From: Foetidibacter luteolus
GTDB lineage: Bacteria; Bacteroidota; Bacteroidia; Chitinophagales; Chitinophagaceae
Direction of reading: 5' to 3'
DNA length: 64,000 nucleotides
Assembly (NCBI RefSeq): GCF_009650435.1
Contig: NZ_VVIP01000059.1
Location: forward strand, 186,001 to 250,000
Numbering within the stretch: the stretch's first letter is position 1; every line of letters begins with the position of its first letter. A program made the translations under genes and the position numbers. Below the pieces are notes generated by a model that saw only the letters and a program-made list of their open reading frames with translations, was not told the DNA's origin and made no database searches. Of this stretch, positions 17,036-25,504 are shown piece after piece.

Positions 17036-18538
17036 TTATTCAAAAAACCCATGGATAAACCATCCGGGCTTTACCTGCTCATCATAATGTCCCAACCGGA
17101 AAAGCCAGTACCTTTTTCCTTCCTCATCTTCCACAACATAATAATCACGGTGCAAGCCCCTTGCTATCCACCATTCGGCTTCAATGCGTTCACAGGCATC
17201 TGCTTTCTTCACTGTATGCAACTTTCCTTTATACCTGAAATTCATGGGTGGGTAATCAGGTATGGGCGCTGTTACTTCAATTTGTTGTGGCTCTCTTAGT
17301 AAATGAATGGGCCTTACTTTGCCGGAAGGCCAGGCTATGGAAGGTTGTTCATCCAGGGAACTGGCCAGTTGCAAAGACTTTTCCGGCAGGTGATGTTCCG
17401 CAGGCAGGTAACGGTTGATGGCTGCATTACCAAACCTCGCGGCAAGGTTATCCAGCAGTTCTGCCAGTTCGCGGCTTTGAAGGCTGCTGTTGAGTGTAAA
17501 AAAAGTTTCCTGTACTGGTTTTACATCTTCTGTTTTTACAGCTTCCAGCACAAACAATTCAATGCCCCATCCCGGTTTTAGCAAACTTATTTCCAGTTCA
17601 AAAAGTTTAAAAAGGTGGCTGCCGTTGAGTGATGCATGGTTGGTTTCAACAGAAACCGTTTGTATGTCATCATCTACCCGGTAGCAGTTAAGTACAGCTT
17701 TGCGGATTCCTATACCGTTCCGTTGCATGCGGCTGCATAGCTGCTGTAAAAGTTGTTCCAATGCTGCTTCAATGCCTTTTCTTGTAGTAATGGGTTCCAT
17801 GCAGGGCAACCTTTCCTGCCAGGGTTCAACAGGGCATAAAGGAGTAATGATTTCCTCTTCTAACCCCAATGCCTGGTTTAGCCTTAACAATAATTCTTTA
17901 CCAAACCTGCGGCGCAATACAGAGCGTTGCATGTTCATAAAACTACCCACCTGGTATAGGCCAAGCTTGTGTAAGCGTTCTGTAACCTCGGCAGGTAAAC
18001 GTAATGCGGCGGGTGGTAAAGGTGTTATGGACGCAGCTTGTTCTCCTGTACCAATAATGGCTTTTACCCTGCCATATCTTGATATAGCCCATGCTGTACC
18101 AATGGTATCTGCTATAGCAACCCTGGTATGGTAGCCTAATTTTTTGAACCTGTTAAGCATATCTTTCAGGTAAGTTTCTTCCCCGCCCCATAAATGGGCG
18201 CAGCCGCTAACATCCAGTATTAAGCCATCCGGAAAATCAACAGCTGCAACCGGCGTAAAACGAATGCTCCAGTGCCCCATCTTTTCCAATAACCCGGCCG
18301 ACAGATTTTCCTGGTCATCTACAATTTGAATGCCGGGCACCAACACTTTTGCATCTGCTGCCACCATACCTGCGTAAATTCCCTTTGCTTTAGCAATAGC
18401 CGATACTTCAGTAATGCGTAACCTTCCATGATCCTGCAATGCCAGTGCAAATGCTGTTTGTGCCAGTTGTGGCTGGCGTTTAATTAGCCAGTCTGTTTTT
18501 AAATGACGGAACCATATTGCGACAAATCTTTTTTGCAT
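17036..18538 (-). CDS. imuB: ImuB, inactive Y-family polymerase homologue
   Basis: This 500-aa protein begins MQKRFVAIWFRHLKTDWL. In active Y-family polymerases this strand carries the metal-binding DxDxFF-type motif; here it is WFRHL, as expected for ImuB, which acts as a beta-clamp/DnaE2 adaptor rather than a polymerase. Palm, finger and little-finger regions follow (LILDVSGCAHLWGGEE; RLHKLGLYQVGSFMNM), then the ImuB-specific C-terminal part ending with a DREYYVVEDEEGKRYW-like segment. It lies 84 bp after imuA and upstream of dnaE2. Confidence 0.93.
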   Translation of the reverse strand: MQKRFVAIWFRHLKTDWLIKRQPQLAQTAFALALQDHGRLRITEVSAIAKAKGIYAGMVAADAKVLVPGIQIVDDQENLSAGLLEKMGHWSIRFTPVAAVDFPDGLILDVSGCAHLWGGEETYLKDMLNRFKKLGYHTRVAIADTIGTAWAISRYGRVKAIIGTGEQAASITPLPPAALRLPAEVTERLHKLGLYQVGSFMNMQRSVLRRRFGKELLLRLNQALGLEEEIITPLCPVEPWQERLPCMEPITTRKGIEAALEQLLQQLCSRMQRNGIGIRKAVLNCYRVDDDIQTVSVETNHASLNGSHLFKLFELEISLLKPGWGIELFVLEAVKTEDVKPVQETFFTLNSSLQSRELAELLDNLAARFGNAAINRYLPAEHHLPEKSLQLASSLDEQPSIAWPSGKVRPIHLLREPQQIEVTAPIPDYPPMNFRYKGKLHTVKKADACERIEAEWWIARGLHRDYYVVEDEEGKRYWLFRLGHYDEQVKPGWFIHGFFE

Positions 18539-18622
18539 ATTCCTTTTCCTGGATTGTTCAAAGTTTAATCTGAGTAAGCTTTACCATTTACTTTGGCCTG
18601 GTGTCTTATTGCATTGAACCTT

Positions 18623-19357
18623 TTAGCCTACTTTCAGCAAAGGCATGCTGATAATTTTACTATCCTGTTTGGTAACATCTGCAAAACTATTACCGGCCCA
18701 TTCTATCTGCCAGTTGCCGGGAATGCCATTACGCACTTTTTGTAACGCAACATTCCACCTGGGGAAGCCTACACCCGGCATACCTGCCTGCGGCTCACTG
18801 GCAATGGAACTGATGCGCCATCTTGAAACACAGGCAATGGTATTGGCGGTACGCGGCTGGTGGCGAAGTATAAAACCGGTAACCCTGCTTTTCTCTGTTG
18901 CCAGTTGAAACCTCCTGGACATTTTAAAATCAACATCTTTTACTTCTGCTATTACGGTGGTAAGCCTGTTGCATTTTAATGCTTCTTCCATGGCAAACAG
19001 CACTTCTTTTTCTTTTTGCAGGTCTATAAAAATGATTTGATGCGGTTCCAGTCCAAATCTCTTTAACGCAGAAGGAAAGAGTGTCCTTGTGGCGCTTATC
19101 CATGCACAGGCGCCCCCAAACTGCATTAACCTGCCTGATAACGCAGCAACAAATGCATTGGTAGCCGCTGCATCTTCAATAGTTTGACTGATGAACTCAT
19201 GCATGCAGCCGGTGGGAAAAACTGCATTGGGAAAATTTGCTTCAATGGTGGGTATTCCTATGCGCACTGTATTATCAGCAGGTAATGTTTTAAAACCCTG
19301 CAGGGTTAAAATATCCTTTTTAACCCGGTTGATAATATCGAGGTTTATTGATTTCAA
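18623..19357 (-). CDS. imuA: ImuA, RecA-like mutagenesis protein
   Basis: A 244-aa RecA-fold protein of the ImuA/SulA-like group and first gene of the imuA-imuB-dnaE2 cassette. The region around FPTGCMHEFISQTIEDAAAT corresponds to the start of the RecA-like core, and LMQFGGACAWISATRTLFPSA to the following strand. The called start is TTG at 19357; the next in-frame ATG would remove ~50 residues. The TTG lies 4 bp past a -7 box, matching the apparent leaderless starts of proB and the 5.2-kb kinase. The promoter spacer holds a perfect 18-bp palindrome, implying tight repression, presumably relieved by DNA damage. Confidence 0.9.
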   Translation of the reverse strand: MKSINLDIINRVKKDILTLQGFKTLPADNTVRIGIPTIEANFPNAVFPTGCMHEFISQTIEDAAATNAFVAALSGRLMQFGGACAWISATRTLFPSALKRFGLEPHQIIFIDLQKEKEVLFAMEEALKCNRLTTVIAEVKDVDFKMSRRFQLATEKSRVTGFILRHQPRTANTIACVSRWRISSIASEPQAGMPGVGFPRWNVALQKVRNGIPGNWQIEWAGNSFADVTKQDSKIISMPLLKVG

Positions 19358-19361
19358 AATG

Positions 19362-19392
19362 CTAAATTAATTAGTAATTAATTACTAAACAA
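19362..19392 (-). promoter_or_regulatory. imuA promoter with operator palindrome in the spacer
   Basis: On the minus strand: TTG (19392-19390), 20-bp spacer, TAATTTAG (19369-19362; 7 of 8 to TAnnTTTG). The spacer contains TTAGTAATTAATTACTAA (19371-19388), a perfect 18-bp palindrome. A repressor dimer bound there would block RNA polymerase directly. The repressor is unidentified; a LexA-like or XRE/S24 protein is the natural candidate. Confidence 0.75.
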
Positions 19393-19494
19393 TTAAGCGT
19401 GTAACGTTATTTATATTGTTGGGGCAGTTTAATGTGAAACAGGAGGCGGGGCGGACACAACAATCCTCTTGCAAAGAAATAACAGGTTACTCTT

Positions 19495-19703
19495 CGGGTG
19501 AGGGATTGCAGCGGCTACTCCCGTGAGGCCCCCCTCCAACTCCCCCTAAAGGTGGAGGGCCAGCGCTGCTTTGTGCCGGAGTAAGAGCACAACCGAGTTA
19601 AAAGCAACTAAACGTTGCTTTTGACGAAAGTTGCGAACGCAGTTCTGCCCGGCCCGAGGTACGAGGGACACCCCCTGAAAAATCAGTGAGTTTTGCTATG
19701 TTT
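19495..19703 (+). repeat. long direct repeat G, copy 2 (5' flank of imu cassette)
   Basis: Same orientation as 13343-13552, differing at about a dozen positions. The inner hairpin AAAAGCAAC/GTTGCTTTT is conserved. The copies start 6.15 kb apart and enclose only the imu genes. Confidence 0.9.
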
Positions 19704-19796
19704 TTAAATCTTTTATGTTGAACCAGCGTATAATGCAACAGTATTGTTATTTTTAAATGTCTAAAAAAATCACATAGCTATTAAAAAACTCTACAC

Positions 19797-20294
19797 ATGG
19801 ATCAGCACTATCTTGACCCGATGCAGGAGAAAAAACTGCCGGGCTCTATTAATGTATTAACCATTCTTACTTTTATTGGAAGCGGTATAACGCTTTTATT
19901 TAGTGTCTTCGGCTTTGTGCGTGCAGAACAGGGTTATAAGGATATGGAAAAAGCAATAAACAGCGATGACTTTGAGAAAATGCCCTCCTTTCTTAAAAAC
20001 ATGATGACCCCGGAAATGTTGGAAGCAGCAAAAAAAAGTTTTGAAAACAGGGTGCCTATTTTAATCCTTAACCTTATTGCTGTTGGCCTTTGCATTTACG
20101 GCGCTATGGAAATGCGCAAGCTTAAAGCAGGTGGCTACTGGATGTGGCTGGCGGGAGAATTGTTGCCTTTTATTACAATTATTTTGTTTTCGGGCATGGC
20201 TTATCTTACAGGTTTTAACGGGTACATAGGTATTGGTATAGCTTTACTCTTCATCATCCTCTACAGCACGCAACGCAAATACTTAACCAAATAA
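19797..20294 (+). CDS. predicted multi-pass membrane protein, function unknown
   Basis: A 165-aa protein with four likely transmembrane segments, at about residues 20-42 (INVLTILTFIGSGITLLFSV), 86-104 (ILILNLIAVGLCIYGAM), 114-134 (MWLAGELLPFITIILFSGMA) and 141-158. A 40-residue charged loop lies after the first (AEQGYKDMEKAINSDDFEKM). I recognise no specific family. Its stop codon abuts the stop of the converging helicase gene with no spacer. Confidence 0.75.
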   Translation: MDQHYLDPMQEKKLPGSINVLTILTFIGSGITLLFSVFGFVRAEQGYKDMEKAINSDDFEKMPSFLKNMMTPEMLEAAKKSFENRVPILILNLIAVGLCIYGAMEMRKLKAGGYWMWLAGELLPFITIILFSGMAYLTGFNGYIGIGIALLFIILYSTQRKYLTK

Positions 20295-22799
20295 TTACTT
20301 CCTTTTTTCCGTTTGCTGCTGCATGCGCCTTACCCTGTCTTCCAGCTTTTCTGATGAAAGGTTGTAACGGCTAAGTCCATCTACAATAATGGGGAAGGAT
20401 AGCGGTGTGTACCTTTCAGGAAACGTAATAACAATGCGGCTTTGCTGTATGCGCTGCAAAGCGTTGCGCAGCCTTACTTCTTCCATCTGCTGGTCAAAAA
20501 CTTCCTGGTAAGCCTGGCGCAGCAAAATGTTTTTGGGGTCGTGTTCACTAAATACTTTAAACAACAGCGAGGCCGATGACTGCAGGTGCCTCGCTTTTTT
20601 TTGCTCACCGGGATAACCCTGGAAAATAAGGCCCCCGATAACTGCAATGTCGCGGAATTTGCGGGTGGCCATTTCAACACTGTTAACGCTGCGCTGTATA
20701 TCCGCTATCAGGTTATCGGTGGTAAACAGGTCTTGAACATTGGTATCGTCAACAGGTATGGGTTGGTCGCTCAGCAGTTCAAAGCCATAATCGTTCATGG
20801 CTATGGAAAAAGTAATGGGCGTAATGTTGCTGATGCGGTGCCCCATTAACGAACCCATGGCTTCATGCACCTGCCGCCCTTCAAAGGGGTACACCATCAG
20901 GTGATAGCCGTCTTTGTCTTCAATATGTTCAATCAGCAATTCGTCTGCCTGGGGAATATGCGATAGCTGTTGCTGTAGCTGAAACAACGGTAACAGGCTT
21001 TCCATTTCCCGCTCCACTTTAGCGCCCGGCGGCAGTTTGTCGCCGGTAATCAGCGCAGCCTCGCTGAATGTTTCCCGCAGTACCCTGCCCAGGTTAGCGG
21101 TAAGGCTCATACGGCCGCCCATCCAGCTTGGTATAACCGCTTTTTTGGCGTTAGATTTACGCACCAGCGCCGTCATGTCTTTTATGGAAACCAGTTCCAG
21201 CTTTTTGCCGCCAAAAGTAAAGGCATCGCCAGGCTCCAGGCGGCTGATGAACCATTCTTCAATAACGCCTATATAACCGCCGGTAATAAACTTAACCTTC
21301 ATCATCGCGTCGCTTACAATGGTACCAATGTGCAGCCTGTGGCGCATGGCTATGCGCCGGTTTTTAATGCGGTAAATACCATCTTCGCCCACTTCCACCT
21401 TTTTGTATTCATCATAATACTGCAGGGCGTTGCCGCCGTTGGTAATATGTTGCAGCACTTCCTGCCATTCCGCGTCATTCATGTCGGCAAAACAATGGGT
21501 GCGTTTAACCTCCTCAAAAATTGTGGCAGGTGTAAAGCCTTCTCCAATGGCCAGCGTGCACAGGTATTGCGTAAGTACATCAAAGCAAAGCAGCATTGGT
21601 TCGCGGCCTTCAATAAGCCCCTCTTTGCTGGCCCGTTTAAGGGCCGCGGCTTCCACCAGTTCAAGGGAATGAGTGGGCAGAAAAAAAATCTTGCTGATAT
21701 CGCCGGGCCGGTGGCCGCTGCGGCCGGCCCTTTGTAAAAAACGCGACACACCTTTGGGCGAGCCCACCTGTATCACGGTATCCACCGGGCGAAAATCAAC
21801 GCCCAGGTCAAGACTGGCCGTGCATACCACCGCTTTCAATTTTTGGGTATGCAGCGCTTCTTCTACCCAAATGCGCAGTTCCTGTTCTATGCTGCCATGG
21901 TGCAGGGCGATGGCGCCTGCCAGTTGCGGCGCAACCGTCAGCAATGTCTGGTACCACATTTCGCTCATGCCCCTGGTATTAATGAAAATAAGGGTGGTAT
22001 TGCTCTGCTCAATAATAGGCACTACTTCATTCGCCAGCTTAATGCCCAGGTGGCCGGCCCAGGGAAATTTCTCAATTTCCTCCGGTATAATAGAAAATAT
22101 GGACGTTTGCTTGTGTATGTTGGCACGTATGATTTTAATATGCTTTGCGGCTTCCTTGGGTAAAGGCGCCAGTAAAACCTCCGCAGCCTGCTGCAGGTTG
22201 CCGATGGTAGCGCTGATGCCCCACAGAGAAAGCCGCGGATTTATACCGGTAATACGGCTAAGCGCCAGCTCAACCTGCACACCGCGTTTGCTGCCCAGCA
22301 GTTCGTGCCATTCATCAACAGCCACAACGGCAAGTGTTGTAAACACATCGTGGTAGCCCTTCTGGCCAATCAGCAGGTGCAGGCTTTCGGGGGTAATAAT
22401 CAGCGCTTCGGGCATATTGCGCTTTTGTTTTTGCCTTTCAGCGGTGTCTGTATCGCCGTTGCGAATGCCCACTTTCCATTGCATGCCCAGGTCGTTAATC
22501 ACTTCTTCCATAGCACGGCCAATGTCTTTTGCCAGTGCCCGCAGGGGCGTAACCCACAATAGCTGCAGGCCATTCTTAGCTCTTGCTTTATAGTCTTTGG
22601 GATGGTGATTGATGAATTGGAGAATACTGCCGAGAAAAACGGAAAATGTTTTACCGCAACCGGTAGGCGCATTCACCAGGCCGCTGCCGCCGTTGATGAT
22701 TTGCTGCCAGGCCTGCCGCTGAAAATCGAAAGGCTCAAACCCTTTACGCTCAAGCCATGCCGCCACAATTTTGTACCCTTCTGTTTGTGTAAGTTCCAT
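20295..22799 (-). CDS. ligase-associated DNA damage response DEXH-box helicase (Lhr-like)
   Basis: The protein is 834 aa from ATG 22799 (MELTQTEGYKIVAAWL). The frame opens to 22973, but the extra N-terminus is translated family-B repeat and is rejected. Superfamily 2 motifs are Q-like FDFQRQAW, Walker A APTGCGKT (~residue 40), motif II VDEWHELLG, motif III SATIGNL and motif VI QRAGRSGHRPGD, followed by an Lhr-type winged-helix/C-terminal region. This is the helicase that usually sits with an ATP-dependent DNA ligase, an MBL-fold exonuclease and PdeM; none of these is in the window. It converges head to tail with the membrane-protein gene and neighbours the imu cassette. Confidence 0.9.
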   Translation of the reverse strand: MELTQTEGYKIVAAWLERKGFEPFDFQRQAWQQIINGGSGLVNAPTGCGKTFSVFLGSILQFINHHPKDYKARAKNGLQLLWVTPLRALAKDIGRAMEEVINDLGMQWKVGIRNGDTDTAERQKQKRNMPEALIITPESLHLLIGQKGYHDVFTTLAVVAVDEWHELLGSKRGVQVELALSRITGINPRLSLWGISATIGNLQQAAEVLLAPLPKEAAKHIKIIRANIHKQTSIFSIIPEEIEKFPWAGHLGIKLANEVVPIIEQSNTTLIFINTRGMSEMWYQTLLTVAPQLAGAIALHHGSIEQELRIWVEEALHTQKLKAVVCTASLDLGVDFRPVDTVIQVGSPKGVSRFLQRAGRSGHRPGDISKIFFLPTHSLELVEAAALKRASKEGLIEGREPMLLCFDVLTQYLCTLAIGEGFTPATIFEEVKRTHCFADMNDAEWQEVLQHITNGGNALQYYDEYKKVEVGEDGIYRIKNRRIAMRHRLHIGTIVSDAMMKVKFITGGYIGVIEEWFISRLEPGDAFTFGGKKLELVSIKDMTALVRKSNAKKAVIPSWMGGRMSLTANLGRVLRETFSEAALITGDKLPPGAKVEREMESLLPLFQLQQQLSHIPQADELLIEHIEDKDGYHLMVYPFEGRQVHEAMGSLMGHRISNITPITFSIAMNDYGFELLSDQPIPVDDTNVQDLFTTDNLIADIQRSVNSVEMATRKFRDIAVIGGLIFQGYPGEQKKARHLQSSASLLFKVFSEHDPKNILLRQAYQEVFDQQMEEVRLRNALQRIQQSRIVITFPERYTPLSFPIIVDGLSRYNLSSEKLEDRVRRMQQQTEKRK

Positions 22800-22874
22800 C
22801 GCTGTAAACGATGAATGTAAACAATTTTTAAAAAGCAGCCTGCTGTTTTTGGTGATAGCAGGGGGGCAAAGTAC

Positions 22875-23050
22875 TGCCACGGAAACATGGAGTAATAATT
22901 GCTGCGCAATTATTTGAATAAGTATTATGGGCCCGGCATGGGGAATAAGAATGAGGCTTTGGTTGCGTCGCACTCTTGTGCGGTTAGGTTCGCTATGCAG
23001 CTTTTCCCACAGTACAGCCTATGCTTCTGCCGCCTTTGGCGCCAGAAGCT
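22875..23050 (+). repeat. dispersed intergenic repeat, family B (copy 3, long form)
   Basis: Plus orientation: TGCCACGGAAAC, stem AATAATTGC-TGC-GCAATTATT, TATGGGCCCGGCATG, ATGAGGCTTTG, TTGCGTCGCA (22963-22972), CTCTTGTGCGG, TATGCAGCTTTT and CCGCCTTTGGCGCC. It lies immediately upstream of the helicase gene. Confidence 0.85.
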
Positions 23051-23590
23051 TTACCTAACGCGGCTGCACAAACACAGCAATTATTTTTGTTACGCCGCAG
23101 CAGGATGACCAGTTTAACCTGGAAAGGCAGGTAACAGTTTACGCATCAACCAGAATTAATATCCTTCAAAATGTTCATTCTTCAACCAATGTCGTTTAGT
23201 TATACTCCATCCCGCATAAAACTGTGCAAAAACAGCCTGGCCGAACATTGCCGAATATAATTACCAGGCGTAGAAGTGAGTGACACAATCCCGAAGTTTC
23301 GGGACCTCATAGTAGCACTATTGCTGGTCACCAAAAAATTGTTGAACAAATTTATCAGGCAAGCAGTATAAGGATGACAGCCTGGGCCTGTCAAGGACGG
23401 GTACGCCAAAAGCAAGGGACATAAAACGGTTTCGGAATGCTTCGATAAACTCAGCATGACAATACTCAACCTGGCATTGGTTGCTTAAGTAAACGACATA
23501 AGTTCCTCAACCAGGAATTTTGTTTTGCCAGCGATGGCTAAGTTGTTGTCCGTTTTTGACATTTTGATGTCTGTTAGGCTCTTTACACAC
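23051..23590. other. intergenic, repeats only
   Basis: Holds a degenerate family-B trace (GAGTGACACAATCCCGAAG near 23277 with the hairpin CCCGAAGTTTCGGG) and a loose family-C copy at 23440-23461. No coding frame is convincing. Confidence 0.5.
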
Positions 23591-23594
23591 GGGA

Positions 23595-23602
23595 TACCTT
23601 TG
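23595..23602 (+). promoter_or_regulatory. -7 box of the cyclase operon
   Basis: TACCTTTG, a perfect TAnnTTTG, 25 bp before the ATG at 23628. A TTA lies 18 bp upstream at the -33 position. Confidence 0.5.
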
Positions 23603-23627
23603 TATTACAAAACAACAGTTAAATTAA

Positions 23628-24311
23628 ATGGAAAAAAATATTGCCATCCTCATAGCTGATTTATCAGGTTACACCGCGTTAACAGAAACCCATGGGCCGG
23701 TAACGGCTGCCGATTTGATAGACAGGTATGTGCAGATTGCTGAAAAGTGCCTGGTAGGCGGCAGCAGTATTCACGAACGCAGGGGAGATGAAATTATGTT
23801 CGTCTCCGATTGCCCGGAAATGTTACTTGCAACGGCACTTAAATTAGAGGCCAATACTGTTTGCGAAGAAAATTTTCTCCAGGTGCATGGAGGGCTTCAT
23901 TTCGGCAAGGTTTTAAAAAGGGCTGACAGCTATTTTGGTTCTGCCATTAACCTGGCATCAAGGATTGCCGCAAAAGCGTCGCCTGGTACTTTCTGGTGCT
24001 CGGATGATTTTATAGGTTCGATAGAGGATAAATCTGTTTGCGGCTTCCTGTCAAAAGGCAATCATACATTTAAAAATATTTCAGGCGCAAAAGAAGTGTT
24101 TGAGTTACAGGTAGAAAGATTAAGCAGCAGTTCTATTGATCCGGTTTGCCGTATGTTAATTGTTGACCGCCAAAAAGCAATTTATTCTCCGGATAATGCC
24201 GGGCATTACTTCTGTTCAGCCCAGTGTGCTGAATTGTATCATGCAAGCCACAGCTTCCGTCAAGCTTTTCTTGGTAACTCTAATTACCAAATTAGCCAGG
24301 CATTTAATTAA
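23628..24311 (+). CDS. class III adenylate/guanylate cyclase-like protein with C-terminal YHS domain
   Basis: A 227-aa protein. Residues 1-165 resemble a class III nucleotidyl cyclase domain: IAILIADLSGYTALTETHGP (first metal-binding Asp in ADLSGYT), RRGDEIMFV (second metal Asp), VHGGLHFGKVLKRADSYFGSAINLASRI. Residues ~172-212 form a YHS domain with Cys in DPVCRML and FCSAQCAELYHASH, a small metal-binding fold found in copper/heavy-metal proteins. The fusion suggests a cyclase or cyclase-derived sensor responding to metal. It leads a cluster of three further genes, including a metallothionein-like peptide, which supports a metal link (inference). No membrane segment. Confidence 0.85.
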   Translation: MEKNIAILIADLSGYTALTETHGPVTAADLIDRYVQIAEKCLVGGSSIHERRGDEIMFVSDCPEMLLATALKLEANTVCEENFLQVHGGLHFGKVLKRADSYFGSAINLASRIAAKASPGTFWCSDDFIGSIEDKSVCGFLSKGNHTFKNISGAKEVFELQVERLSSSSIDPVCRMLIVDRQKAIYSPDNAGHYFCSAQCAELYHASHSFRQAFLGNSNYQISQAFN

Positions 24312-24334
24312 GGTAACCATTAAAAAGCAAAGCT

Positions 24335-24727
24335 ATGATACCCGTTATTATTGGCATTTCATCGGGGCTGTTAATCATCTTCGTGTTTATTTTGCTGAAG
24401 CAGTTTGACAAACCACTGATTTATGGCCTGGTTCTTTGTGGCATTGGGTTTCTATATGTAGGGTTCGACTGGTCAAATACCCGGGCCCTGGTTATTAATT
24501 CTGCCCAGGCTGTACTGTTCGTCTTTATTGCCTACTATGGAATTAAAAAAAGCAAGAACATTTTAGCATCCGGTTATTTCCTTCACGGTATATGGGACTT
24601 GCTATACCACAAGTTCCAGGATTCAGGTTTAATCCCACCTCAATACGACCTGTTTTGCCTGTCTATTGATTTTACCATGGGTTTTTATATACTGGCGATT
24701 AAAAAAGCGGTAAATAAAGCGAAGTAA
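24335..24727 (+). CDS. DUF6010-like membrane protein
   Basis: A 130-aa protein with four hydrophobic segments (residues ~3-20, 28-46, 53-70, 104-122), two of them separated by GFDWSNTRALVINSAQ. The conserved region around FLHGIWDLLYHK carries two His and an Asp within the membrane, resembling the DUF6010 family, whose function is unknown. It starts 23 bp after the cyclase-YHS stop in the same direction, so co-transcription is likely. Confidence 0.75.
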   Translation: MIPVIIGISSGLLIIFVFILLKQFDKPLIYGLVLCGIGFLYVGFDWSNTRALVINSAQAVLFVFIAYYGIKKSKNILASGYFLHGIWDLLYHKFQDSGLIPPQYDLFCLSIDFTMGFYILAIKKAVNKAK

Positions 24728-24779
24728 GCGAACAATTTAAGCTAACCGGCAAACATGTAAAATTTTAAAAACAAATATC

Positions 24780-24902
24780 ATGAAATCAACATTTGAACTG
24801 AGCAGCAACAATCAAAAAGACAAACACACATGCGGCAACCCCGGTTGCACCTGCGAAAATTGCAAATGCGGCAGCAATTGCACCTGCAAAAACTGCAGGT
24901 AA
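24780..24902 (+). CDS. metallothionein-like Cys-rich peptide
   Basis: A 40-residue peptide starting MKSTFELSSNNQKDKHTCGN and ending in a cysteine array with eight Cys at positions 18, 23, 25, 28, 30, 34, 36 and 39 (CTCENCKCGSNCTCKNCR, C-x-C and C-x2-C spacings). This is the layout of small metallothioneins, which chelate zinc, cadmium or copper through thiolates. It lies 52 bp after the DUF6010 gene and before a small exported protein, all in the same direction. No other protein family explains the pattern. It is short and easily missed by annotation pipelines. Confidence 0.8.
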   Translation: MKSTFELSSNNQKDKHTCGNPGCTCENCKCGSNCTCKNCR

Positions 24903-24977
24903 CAAAACATGCCGCCTTCCTGAAGATGGGCCGCTCTGCCAAAGGGTGGCTCATTAAATAAATTAACCGCAAAAAAA

Positions 24978-25328
24978 ATGAAAAGAATTATTATTTCAGC
25001 GTGTATAGTTCTGGCGTCATCTGCCTTATTTGCCCAGGCGGATACTTCAAAAATTGAACAGTATTGCCAGGTAATTGCTACACCAAGACTTTTAAGCAAT
25101 AGGGTAACTATTGACATTGATTTTGGTGAGCAAAAGAGTTTTTGGAGAGACGAAAGGCTCAGAAGTTACGATGGCAGGTTAAAAAAATTCAATACAGTTA
25201 TAGATGCCCTGAATTTTATGGGAAAAGATGGCTGGGTTTTTATCAATGCCTACCCGGTTATCAATGGCAGTGCCCAGGTATATCATTTTGGTTTTAAAAA
25301 GCTATTCAACCGGTCAGAGGTTCAATAG
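24978..25328 (+). CDS. small exported protein, function unknown
   Basis: A 116-aa protein with a clear signal peptide (MKRIIISACIVLASSALFAQ, cleavage after ~20). The mature part is a ~95-residue alpha/beta sequence (VTIDIDFGEQKSFWRDERLR; IDALNFMGKDGWVFINAYPV), similar in feel to small periplasmic proteins of Bacteroidota. I cannot name a family. It is the last gene of the cluster that begins with the cyclase-YHS gene. Confidence 0.75.
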   Translation: MKRIIISACIVLASSALFAQADTSKIEQYCQVIATPRLLSNRVTIDIDFGEQKSFWRDERLRSYDGRLKKFNTVIDALNFMGKDGWVFINAYPVINGSAQVYHFGFKKLFNRSEVQ

Positions 25329-25504
25329 ATAAAGAGTTGTAACTGCCTGTTTTTAGCATTGTAATGTCCTGTCATGCTTTAACATTCATGATACTTCTAC
25401 ATCATCAGTAAATAAAACGATTAAAATACAGCTTTGATATTTCGTTATCTTACAAATGGGCGTAAATACCGGGAACCTTTTTGTTTTAAACTTAAATAGG
25501 AACA

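Noticed and set aside
22800-22973. N-terminal extension of the helicase frame (58 extra residues)
   Set aside because: It is translated family-B repeat; the ATG at 22799 begins the conserved helicase sequence.
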